Of a DNA stretch of 13,228 nucleotides, positions 1 to 5,538 are shown piece by piece (the first letter of the stretch is position 1; the number at the start of each line of letters is the position of its first letter). This stretch comes from an uncultured Collinsella sp. (GTDB lineage: Bacteria > Actinomycetota > Coriobacteriia > Coriobacteriales > Coriobacteriaceae). Under the pieces are notes generated by a model. That model did no database searches, had not been told where the DNA came from, and saw only the letters and a list, made by a program, of their open reading frames with translations. Location: NCBI GenBank assembly GCA_900550185.1, contig URRN01000038.1:1-13228 (forward strand), given 5' to 3'. The translations under genes and the position numbers were made by a program.

Positions 1-713
1 CGCATGGCATCTCGCTGCCTGTCGGTATTCAAACCATCGTGATGAATGCCTTGCTGCTGCTGGTCGTTATGCGCGAGGGGGGCATGTTCTACGTGGTCCA
101 GACGGCGACGGGCTTTGTGCTGCTGGGCTTCTTCACCGACCTGTTCGCTCCGTTTGTGGCGCCGCTGGCACATGCCGACCTGATGCTGCCCGCTATGTGG
201 GGCGGCATTATCACGGGCATTGGCTACGGCATGGTGCTACGCGCCGGTGCCAACACTGGCGGCTCTGACACCATCGGTCAGATTATCTCGCGCAATACGT
301 CACTACCGGTGGGCTCCACCGTCATGGCGATCGACGTTGCCGTGTGCGCGCTGTCGGCCCCGGTCTTCTCGGTCGAAAACGCGCTGTATGCGGGCCTTTC
401 GATGGTCATTAGCGGCTACGTGATCGATGCCGTGGTCGACGGCGGCAACAGGCGCCGTATGGTACTCATCATCTCGGACAAGTTTCCCGATATTGCGGCC
501 GACATCATGTATGGCCTGGGTCGCGGCTGCACCAAGTTTAAGGCGACCGGCATGTACTCGGGCGCCGAGAAGCCGTTGATCATGGTCATTGTGAGCCGCC
601 GCGAGCTCAACACCCTCAAAACGATCGTGCGCGAGCGCGATCCTCACGCCATTGTGACGGTCGCCGACGTTACGGAAACCTTCGGTGAGGGATTCAAGGA
701 CATTAACGCGTAG
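1..713 (+). CDS. YitT family membrane protein (5'-truncated)
   Basis: This is the C-terminal part of a YitT/DUF161-type integral membrane protein of unknown transport role. The reading frame is open from base 3, giving HGISLPVGIQTIV before any start codon, so the gene enters from outside the window and an internal GTG at 39 is not the real start. The visible part has hydrophobic segments (about bases 45-140, 180-250 and 310-430). It also carries the family-type GGSDTIGQIISRN...LPVG stretch, which resembles the TGGTDIIA...GIPVG repeat of YitT proteins. After the last membrane segment comes a soluble DUF2179-like domain (about bases 455-690) with GRGCTKFKATGMYSG and a DP-A-VTVADV ending. Stop is TAG at 711-713. 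Substrate is unknown for the family; family assignment is firm, function is not. Confidence 0.85.
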   Translation, partial: HGISLPVGIQTIVMNALLLLVVMREGGMFYVVQTATGFVLLGFFTDLFAPFVAPLAHADLMLPAMWGGIITGIGYGMVLRAGANTGGSDTIGQIISRNTSLPVGSTVMAIDVAVCALSAPVFSVENALYAGLSMVISGYVIDAVVDGGNRRRMVLIISDKFPDIAADIMYGLGRGCTKFKATGMYSGAEKPLIMVIVSRRELNTLKTIVRERDPHAIVTVADVTETFGEGFKDINA

Positions 714-921
714 GGCCGACTGCGTTCCATCCAAAAGACGTTCACATTGATAAACCGTTTCATCAGCGGTTCTGCCTGCTCAATTGTTCAAATAATGATA
801 AATACTCTGGTAAAGCTTCCAGTTTCCAGCATAATGAATGACGTACGTGCATCGCGGCTGTGTTGGGACTACCTTTCCGTGCCGTGCGCATCTTGTCTTA
901 AGAGGATGAAAGGAAGGCACA
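714..921 (+). promoter_or_regulatory. Leader region upstream of transketolase, probable promoter
   Basis: This 208-base gap is distinctly AT-rich between about 745 and 840 and then returns to high GC. The best -10-like hexamer is CATAAT at 830-835; a second candidate is TAAATA at 799-804 preceded by TG. Neither has a convincing -35 box. A small dyad, AACCG (753-757) and CGGTT (767-771), lies at the upstream edge but has no T-tract, so it is not called a terminator. The transketolase Shine-Dalgarno GGAAGG sits just before 922. A promoter is expected here because the upstream gene is unrelated, but its exact position is a guess. Confidence 0.3.
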
Positions 922-1752
922 ATGAGCGACGAAGAGCTCAAAAAGGTTGCCAACGAGGTAAGGAAGGGCATCGTCACCGGCGTGCACGCTGCCAAGTCCG
1001 GCCATCCGGGCGGTTCGCTCGGCGCTGCCGACATCATGACCTATCTGTACTTTGAGGAAATGAACGTCGACCCGGCCGACCCCCGCAAGGCCGACCGCGA
1101 TCGCTTCGTGCTTTCCAAGGGTCATTGCGCGCCTGGTCTGTACGCCGTGCTCGCCGAGCGCGGATTCTTCCCCAAGGAGGATCTCGAGACGCTGCGCCAC
1201 ATCGGCAGCCACCTGCAAGGTCACCCCAACATGAACGACACCCCGGGCGTCGATATGTCCACCGGTTCGCTCGGCCAGGGCATCTCCGCCGCCGTGGGCA
1301 TGGCCGTTGCCGCCAAGCACTGGGGCGATACTTATCGCACGTACGCCCTGCTGGGCGATGGCGAGAGCGAGGAGGGCCAGGTCTGGGAGGCTGCCATGTT
1401 CGCCGGCAACCAGCAGCTCGATAACCTCTGCGTGATCGTCGACCACAACGGCTTGCAGATCGACGGCCCCGTCGAGGAAGTCAACGACCCCATGCCGCTT
1501 GCCGACAAGTTCCGCGCCTTTAAGTTCCACGTGGTGGAGCTTGCCGACGGCAACGACTTCGATCAGATTCGCGCCGCCTTTGCCGAGGCTCGCGTCACCA
1601 AGGGCCAGCCGACCGCCATCATCGCCGAGACCACGAAGGGCAAGGGCGTTTCCTTTATGGAGAACCAGGTGGGTTGGCACGGCAAGGCCCCCAACGATGA
1701 ACAGTTTGAGCAGGCCATGGCAGAGCTCACGGCCGCCGGAGAGGAGCTCTAG
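922..1752 (+). CDS. Transketolase, N-terminal (ThDP-binding) subunit
   Basis: This 276-residue protein is the N-terminal half of a split transketolase, which moves two-carbon ketol units between sugar phosphates in the non-oxidative pentose phosphate pathway. Family motifs are visible: SGHPGG at residues 26-31 (H28 is the cofactor-side histidine), the SKGH and GHP histidines, and the SLGQG loop. The thiamine-diphosphate motif starts with GDG at 145-147 and ends at N176 (DHNG), the spacing expected for Mg/ThDP binding. The length matches split-type N-subunits rather than the roughly 660-residue fused enzyme. The ATG at 922 follows GGAAGG. The C-terminal subunit starts one base after the stop codon, so the two are almost certainly translationally coupled and form a heteromer. 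Confidence 0.95.
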   Translation: MSDEELKKVANEVRKGIVTGVHAAKSGHPGGSLGAADIMTYLYFEEMNVDPADPRKADRDRFVLSKGHCAPGLYAVLAERGFFPKEDLETLRHIGSHLQGHPNMNDTPGVDMSTGSLGQGISAAVGMAVAAKHWGDTYRTYALLGDGESEEGQVWEAAMFAGNQQLDNLCVIVDHNGLQIDGPVEEVNDPMPLADKFRAFKFHVVELADGNDFDQIRAAFAEARVTKGQPTAIIAETTKGKGVSFMENQVGWHGKAPNDEQFEQAMAELTAAGEEL

Positions 1753-1753
1753 G

Positions 1754-2695
1754 ATGGCAGACGTCAAGAAAATCGCCACGCGCGTAAGCTACGGCGAGGC
1801 CCTCGTCGAGCTCGCCAACGAGCACGACGACTTTGTGGTCCTCGACGCCGACCTGGCCGCCGCCACGCAGACCGGCAAGTTCAAGGCAGCCTGCCCCGAC
1901 CGCTTCTTCGATGTGGGCATTGCCGAGAGCAATCTGATGGGTGTTGCCGCCGGTATCGCGACCACCGGCCGCGTTGCTTTTGCGAGCACCTTTGCCATGT
2001 TTGCCGCTGGCCGCGCCTTTGAGCAGGTCCGCAACTCCATCGGCTATCCGCACCTTAACGTTAAGATCGGTGCCACGCACGCCGGTATCTCGGTGGGCGA
2101 GGACGGCGCCACGCACCAGTGCTGCGAGGATATCGCCCTCATGCGCGTCATCCCCGGCATGACCGTTATCGTTCCCGCCGACGACGTGGAGGCTCGTGCC
2201 GTGACGCGCGCCGCCTACGAGTGCGACGGCCCTGTGTACATGCGCTTTGCCCGTCTGGCCTCGCCGGTTATCAACGACCCCGAGAACTATAAGTTCGAGT
2301 TGGGTAAGGGCATCGTTATGCGCGAGGGCGCCGACGTTACCATCATTGCCTGCGGTCTGATGGTCGGCGAGGCCCTCGAGGCCGCCGAGCAGCTTGCTGC
2401 CGAGGGCATCGATGCCGAGGTCATCAACATGCACACCATCAAGCCCATCGATGCCGACCTGATCGTCAAGAGCGCCACCAAGACCGGTCATGTCGTGACC
2501 GTCGAGGAGCACTCTGTGATCGGTGGCCTGGGCAGCGCCGTCGCCGACGTCCTGTGCGAGCAGTGCCCGACGCCGCTCAAGAAGATCGGTGTCAACGACA
2601 CCTTCGGCGAGTCCGGCCCGGGTGCCGAGCTCCTGCACAAGTACGGCCTGGACGCCGCCAACATCGTGGCGACCACCAAGGAGTTCTTGGCATAA
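1754..2695 (+). CDS. Transketolase, C-terminal (pyrimidine-binding) subunit
   Basis: This 313-residue partner of the preceding gene holds the pyrimidine-binding and C-terminal domains of transketolase. The frame is open far upstream, but the ATG at 1754 is the right start: it lies one base after the TAG of the N-subunit, and the protein then begins MADVKKIATRVSYGEALVEL, as split C-subunits do. The N-subunit's terminal GAGGAG at 1741-1746 can serve as its Shine-Dalgarno. The GIAESNLMG segment carries the conserved catalytic glutamate (E58) that activates the cofactor. It is followed by the STFAMFAAGRAFEQVRNSI and GEDGATHQCCEDIALMR segments. The C-terminal domain begins near residue 185 and ends with HKYGLDAANIV. 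The gene closes the operon, since a terminator follows at 2766. Confidence 0.95.
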   Translation: MADVKKIATRVSYGEALVELANEHDDFVVLDADLAAATQTGKFKAACPDRFFDVGIAESNLMGVAAGIATTGRVAFASTFAMFAAGRAFEQVRNSIGYPHLNVKIGATHAGISVGEDGATHQCCEDIALMRVIPGMTVIVPADDVEARAVTRAAYECDGPVYMRFARLASPVINDPENYKFELGKGIVMREGADVTIIACGLMVGEALEAAEQLAAEGIDAEVINMHTIKPIDADLIVKSATKTGHVVTVEEHSVIGGLGSAVADVLCEQCPTPLKKIGVNDTFGESGPGAELLHKYGLDAANIVATTKEFLA

Positions 2696-2714
2696 GGCAA
2701 GACGGATTTCATGG

Positions 2715-2758
2715 ACTGCTTCGTCAGCACTATAAAACTGTTTCGCCAGTACTATGGA
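2715..2758. repeat. Degenerate 22-bp tandem direct repeat (two units)
   Basis: Unit 1 (2715-2736) begins ACTGCTTCGTCAGCACTAT and unit 2 (2737-2758) begins ACTGTTTCGCCAGTACTAT. They abut exactly and agree at 17 of 22 positions, and all five differences are transitions. A third, looser relative (ACTGTTTTGCCAG, 15 of 22 over the unit) begins at 2817 inside the following inverted repeat. The repeat lies between the transketolase stop and its terminator. Its function is unknown. Confidence 0.5.
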
Positions 2759-2765
2759 AACCCGG

Positions 2766-2797
2766 CAGGGGCGCTCTCTTGGAGAGCGCCCCTGTTT
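2766..2797 (+). terminator. Rho-independent terminator of the transketolase operon
   Basis: A perfect 13-bp stem, CAGGGGCGCTCTC at 2766-2778 pairing with 2782-2794, closes a 3-base loop (TTG). A short T run (2795-2797) follows. The stem is very stable and correctly placed 70 bases after the stop codon; the T-tract is shorter than ideal. Confidence 0.8.
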
Positions 2798-2798
2798 C

Positions 2799-2864
2799 AG
2801 TTGCGGTGAAATAAGGACTGTTTTGCCAGCTTAAAGGCTCAACAGTCCCTATTTCACCGCAACT
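2799..2864. repeat. 66-bp inverted-repeat element, 24-bp arms
   Basis: The left arm (2799-2822) starts AGTTGCGGTGAAATAAGGAC and the right arm (2841-2864) is its reverse complement with a single mismatch (A against C). The 18-base centre contains a further GCC/GGC pairing. The arms are far longer than a terminator needs, no T-tract follows, and a dedicated terminator already lies just upstream. This looks like a member of a dispersed palindromic repeat family rather than a regulatory hairpin of the neighbouring genes. Confidence 0.75.
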
Positions 2865-2993
2865 CATGAAGACGCCCCTCAAGCACGGTCCCATCAGGGA
2901 AAAGGGCATATATCGGCAAAGTGCAATTCAGACCCTTCCAACTTTGTATATGCAGCACCCCAAGATAAACGCGGCGGCCCCTTAGTAGCCGCA

Positions 2994-3116
2994 GGCCGCG
3001 TACAGGGTTACCTCCCGAATCTTTCCGCAGGACGGAGGAGCCCCCGCAGCGCGAAGCGCGCAGCGGGGGCTCCGACATGTCCGAGGACGATTTGGGAGGT
3101 AACCCTGTACGCGGCC
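2994..3116. repeat. 123-bp long-hairpin inverted-repeat element, 28-bp arms
   Basis: The outer left arm (2994-3021) starts GGCCGCGTACAGGGTTACCT and pairs with 3089-3116 over 28 bp with one G-U pair and no mismatch. Inside it sits a second stem in which GAGCCCCCGC (3038-3047) and the following AGCGCG pair with the GCGCGC/GCGGGGGCTC stretch to about 3073, with one A-A mismatch and an almost closed loop. A shorter GGAC/GTCC pairing lies between the two stems. The whole element can fold into one branched hairpin on either strand. It lies about 50 bases upstream of the ftsE promoter and does not resemble a bacterial terminator. Confidence 0.8.
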
Positions 3117-3148
3117 GGAGGGACCAGGCCCCGCCATGCTTCTTATGT

Positions 3149-3173
3149 GCAGTAAAGCTAATACTGCTAAAAT
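3149..3173 (+). promoter_or_regulatory. ftsE promoter: extended -10 with overlapping dyad
   Basis: TGCTAAAAT at 3165-3173 is a good extended -10 element (TGnTAAAAT) placed about 45 bases before the GTG start of ftsE. No clear -35 box is visible, which is common with extended -10 promoters. A perfect dyad, GCAGTA (3149-3154) and TACTGC (3162-3167), spaced by seven bases, overlaps the upstream edge of this -10 and could be an operator. The regulator is unknown. Confidence 0.55.
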
Positions 3174-3218
3174 ACAAAGCGCTCATGTAGTTTAAACGCA
3201 CGACGATAAGGAGCACCA

Positions 3219-4439
3219 GTGGGTAACCACTTCCGTACCTCCGGTGCGGGCGATGATGCCCCCAAGACGCAGGCAGGCGTCCAGGGCAGTCGTTTCGCCA
3301 CTCCGGATTCAGAGGGCCAGCCTGTTGCTCAGGCCCCCACTCAGCCGGCAGATCAGGCACAGCCGGCATCCGATCCCTTTGCCTACAATCCCACCAGCGA
3401 TGTCGCGCTTTCCGGCACGGCGGGTTTTGAGCCCGTTCAGGCCGTGACCGCTCGCGTGGAGCAGCCTCAGGCTGGCGCCGCCACGCCGCAGCCTACCATG
3501 GCCGGCATTCCCGACCCCATGGCCCCTGCGACGCCGGTTCCTCAGCCTGCGCAGTCCGGTCTCTTTGCCGCTATTCCCGATCCCACGCAGCCTGCTGCCC
3601 CGGTGGTCGAGAGCGATCAGGCAGCCGAGGTCGCAAGCCTCGATAACGCGCTCAACAATCCCGATTTTACGTCGGTGTTTGCGCCCATCGATCCGCAGGC
3701 CAGCCGCAAGAAGATGGCCAAGCAGGCCGGTGTCGAGCCCGTCATCCTTATGGAGCACGTCACCAAGATCTACCCGGCGCAGCCCAACAAGCCCGCGCTC
3801 GACGACATCAACATCGAGATCTATCCGGGCGAGTTCGTCTTCCTGGTCGGTCACTCCGGTTCGGGTAAGACCACGCTGCTGTCGACGCTCAACCGCGACG
3901 TCAAGCCGACGAGCGGCCGTATCCTGGTTGCCGGTCAGGACCTCATGAAGATCAAGAACCGCAAGGTTCCGTTCCTGCGCCGCCAGATTGGCGCCGTGTT
4001 CCAGGACTTTAAGCTTCTGCCGCAAAAGACCGCCTACGAAAACGTGGCGTTTGCCCTGCAGTGCATCGGCAAGCCCAAGGGCGTCATTCGCAGCCAGGTG
4101 CCCGAGGTGCTGCGTCTGGTCGGCCTGGCCGATCAGATGGACTCGCTGCCCGATCAGCTTTCCGGTGGCGAGCAGCAGCGCGTTGCCGTCGCCCGCGCTA
4201 TGGTCAACCGTCCGCCGCTGCTGATCTGCGACGAGCCCACGGGTAACCTCGACCCGGCGATCTCGCTGGGCATCATGAAGCTGCTCGAGCGTATTAACCG
4301 CACCGGCACCACCGTGATCGTCGCCACGCACGACCGCGAGATGGTCGATAGCATGCACCGTCGCGTGATCGCCCTCGAGGGCGGCCACGTTATTCGCGAC
4401 CAGGAGAGGGGAGGTTACGGCAACTATGGCACCAACTAA
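3219..4439 (+). CDS. ftsE: FtsE cell-division ATPase with long N-terminal extension
   Basis: FtsE is the cytoplasmic ATPase of the FtsEX complex, which controls peptidoglycan hydrolases at the division site. The ABC domain begins near residue 175 (VILMEHVTKIYP). It has Walker A GHSGSGKT (211-218), a Q-loop (AVFQDFKLLPQ), signature LSGGEQQ (314-320), Walker B ending in D338-E339 and the H-loop histidine H371. FtsE proteins are usually about 220-230 residues; this one has 406 because of a Pro/Ala/Gln-rich, probably disordered N-terminal stretch with repeated IPDP motifs. The start is GTG at 3219, chosen because AAGGAG (3208-3213) lies five bases upstream and a promoter lies just before it. Internal ATGs at 3714 and 3750 have no good ribosome-binding site. 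The gene overlaps ftsX by 14 bases. Confidence 0.93.
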   Translation: MGNHFRTSGAGDDAPKTQAGVQGSRFATPDSEGQPVAQAPTQPADQAQPASDPFAYNPTSDVALSGTAGFEPVQAVTARVEQPQAGAATPQPTMAGIPDPMAPATPVPQPAQSGLFAAIPDPTQPAAPVVESDQAAEVASLDNALNNPDFTSVFAPIDPQASRKKMAKQAGVEPVILMEHVTKIYPAQPNKPALDDINIEIYPGEFVFLVGHSGSGKTTLLSTLNRDVKPTSGRILVAGQDLMKIKNRKVPFLRRQIGAVFQDFKLLPQKTAYENVAFALQCIGKPKGVIRSQVPEVLRLVGLADQMDSLPDQLSGGEQQRVAVARAMVNRPPLLICDEPTGNLDPAISLGIMKLLERINRTGTTVIVATHDREMVDSMHRRVIALEGGHVIRDQERGGYGNYGTN

Positions 4440-5346
4440 CGTGGGCTACTCCTTCAAAGAGGCAATCAGCCACTTCTTCCGTAACTGGACTACCTCGCTC
4501 GGCGCCGTCATCACGATCTTCCTTTCGCTGTTTATCATCGGCCTGTTCATCATGGGCTCCGCGATGCTGAACTCCGTGATCGGTACCGTCGAGGATCAGG
4601 TTGTCATCAACGCGTTCATTAGCGATGACGCTGATCAGGCCGATGTTCAGGCTTTTGAGGCCGAACTTAAGACGTGGAATAACGTCAAGTCCGTGACCTA
4701 TAAGGACAAGGACGACGCGCTGGCCGAGTATACGAGCAAGATGTCGGGCAACGCCGACGCCACCATGAGCGCGCTCGATGGCCAGAACCCGCTGCCGGCT
4801 TCCTTTGCTATTGAGATGGACGATCCGTCCAAGGTCGAGAGCACGGCAGAGAAGCTCAAGAAGGATGACGATTTCCAGAAGATCGCGGATGACGGCGACG
4901 TCAACGCGAGCGTGCTGTACGGCCAGGAGGAAGTGAGCCGCCTGTTCCAGGTGACCAACTACATCCGCATTGCCGCCGTGGTGCTCGTTGGCCTTCTGAC
5001 CTTTATCGCTTTCATCTTCATCAACAACACGATTCGCCTATCCATCACGGCGCGTCGTCGTGAGATTGCGATTATGCGTCTGGTCGGCGCCAGCAACGGC
5101 TTCATTCGCGGCCCGTTTATCACCGAGGGCGTGCTGCAGGCCATTTTGGGCTCGCTGCTTTCCATCGGCGTTCTGGAGCTGCTGCGCAATCTGATGATTC
5201 CGCGTCTGCAGGAGAGCATCGGCTGGATGTCGTTTGCCCTGCCGACGCAGTACTACCTGGTGACCTATGCTGCGCTGATTCTGGTCGGCGTGATTATCGG
5301 TCTCTTTGGTTCTGCCATTGCCATGCGCCGCTACCTGCGCGTGTAG
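4426..5346 (+). CDS. ftsX: FtsX permease-like cell-division protein
   Basis: FtsX is the membrane partner of FtsE; its extracellular loop activates cell-wall hydrolases or their adaptors in response to FtsE ATP turnover. The 306-residue length and layout are typical: a short cytoplasmic N-terminus, TM1 at about 25-47, an extracellular domain at about 50-178 rich in Asp/Lys, then TM2 (180-206), TM3 (235-255) and TM4 (276-302). The NNTIRLSITARRREIAIMRLVGAS segment after TM2 is the conserved FtsX/permease coupling stretch. The ATG at 4426 lies inside the end of ftsE, preceded by GAGGGGAGG, so the two proteins are translationally coupled. A terminator follows 25 bases after the stop. No hydrolase gene is adjacent. 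Confidence 0.95.
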   Translation: MAPTNVGYSFKEAISHFFRNWTTSLGAVITIFLSLFIIGLFIMGSAMLNSVIGTVEDQVVINAFISDDADQADVQAFEAELKTWNNVKSVTYKDKDDALAEYTSKMSGNADATMSALDGQNPLPASFAIEMDDPSKVESTAEKLKKDDDFQKIADDGDVNASVLYGQEEVSRLFQVTNYIRIAAVVLVGLLTFIAFIFINNTIRLSITARRREIAIMRLVGASNGFIRGPFITEGVLQAILGSLLSIGVLELLRNLMIPRLQESIGWMSFALPTQYYLVTYAALILVGVIIGLFGSAIAMRRYLRV

Positions 5347-5370
5347 GCATGCCTGGAATTCATCCCTTCC

Positions 5371-5404
5371 AACGGGTCGTCTCTTATGGGGCGGCCCGTT
5401 TTTT
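5371..5404 (+). terminator. Rho-independent terminator after ftsX
   Basis: AACGGGTCG (5371-5379) pairs with CGGCCCGTT (5392-5400) as a 9-bp stem with one G-U pair, and six T residues (5399-5404) follow. Position and T-tract are textbook for the end of the ftsEX transcript. Confidence 0.88.
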
Positions 5405-5488
5405 GATCCCTATGGGACGGCAGGATTGCGGATCATCGTGGCGCTGGTCTATCTATGTGATCCGTTTTCCTTCGTCCCCTAGGGATCA
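5404..5488. repeat. 85-bp nested inverted repeat between ftsX and rnr
   Basis: Outer arms of 16 bp, TGATCCCTATGGGACG at 5404-5419 and its reverse complement at 5473-5488, match with one mismatch. An inner perfect 7-bp pair, CGGATCA (5429-5435) and TGATCCG (5458-5464), is nested symmetrically inside. All four arms contain the GATCC/GGATC core, so the element can be read as four alternating copies of a GATCC-type half-site. It begins in the T-tract of the ftsX terminator and ends six bases before a possible rnr -10 box. Confidence 0.6.
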
Positions 5489-5494
5489 TTTGGG

Positions 5495-5500
5495 TAGACT
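5495..5500 (+). promoter_or_regulatory. Possible -10 box for rnr
   Basis: TAGACT lies about 40 bases upstream of the rnr ATG and downstream of the ftsX terminator, where a promoter is required. No clear -35 box is seen at 16-18 bases, so this rests mainly on position. Confidence 0.3.
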
Positions 5501-5538
5501 CTTGGGATGTAAACGGCAATCGATAGTTAGGAGGCGCC

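Larger units (their letters stand above)
2696..3218. other. Long gene-free intergenic region with stacked repeats
   Basis: No gene is supported in these 523 bases. In order they hold a degenerate tandem 22-bp repeat, the transketolase terminator, a 24-bp-arm inverted repeat, about 130 bases in which I recognise nothing (2865-2993), a 28-bp-arm inverted repeat forming a very long hairpin, and the ftsE promoter. A 171-codon open frame on the minus strand (2854-3369) crosses both inverted-repeat arms and the ftsE start and resembles nothing I know, so it is not called. The density of palindromes is far above that of the other gaps and suggests repeat insertions. Confidence 0.6.

Noticed and set aside
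747..1055. 102-codon plus-strand frame upstream of and into the transketolase gene
   Set aside because: No ribosome-binding site; it overlaps the transketolase start and has no similarity I recognise.
1499..1753. Upstream extension of the transketolase C-subunit frame
   Set aside because: It overlaps the N-subunit in another frame and has Arg/Ser/Pro-rich shadow composition; the ATG at 1754 gives the family start.
898..2638. Minus-strand frames of 293 and 303 codons opposite the transketolase genes
   Set aside because: Antisense to genes with clear catalytic motifs; long antisense frames are expected from GC-rich third positions.
2715..3116. CRISPR-like repeat array
   Set aside because: The repeats are palindromes or abutting units, with no regular spacers and no cas genes nearby.
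2854..3369. 171-codon minus-strand open frame in the tkt-ftsE gap
   Set aside because: It crosses both arms of the long palindrome and the start of ftsE and has no recognised domain. Its coding appearance is explained by repeat DNA.
3309..4388. 359-codon minus-strand open frame opposite ftsE
   Set aside because: Shadow frame of ftsE; composition is Arg/Gly/His/Leu-rich and no motif is seen.
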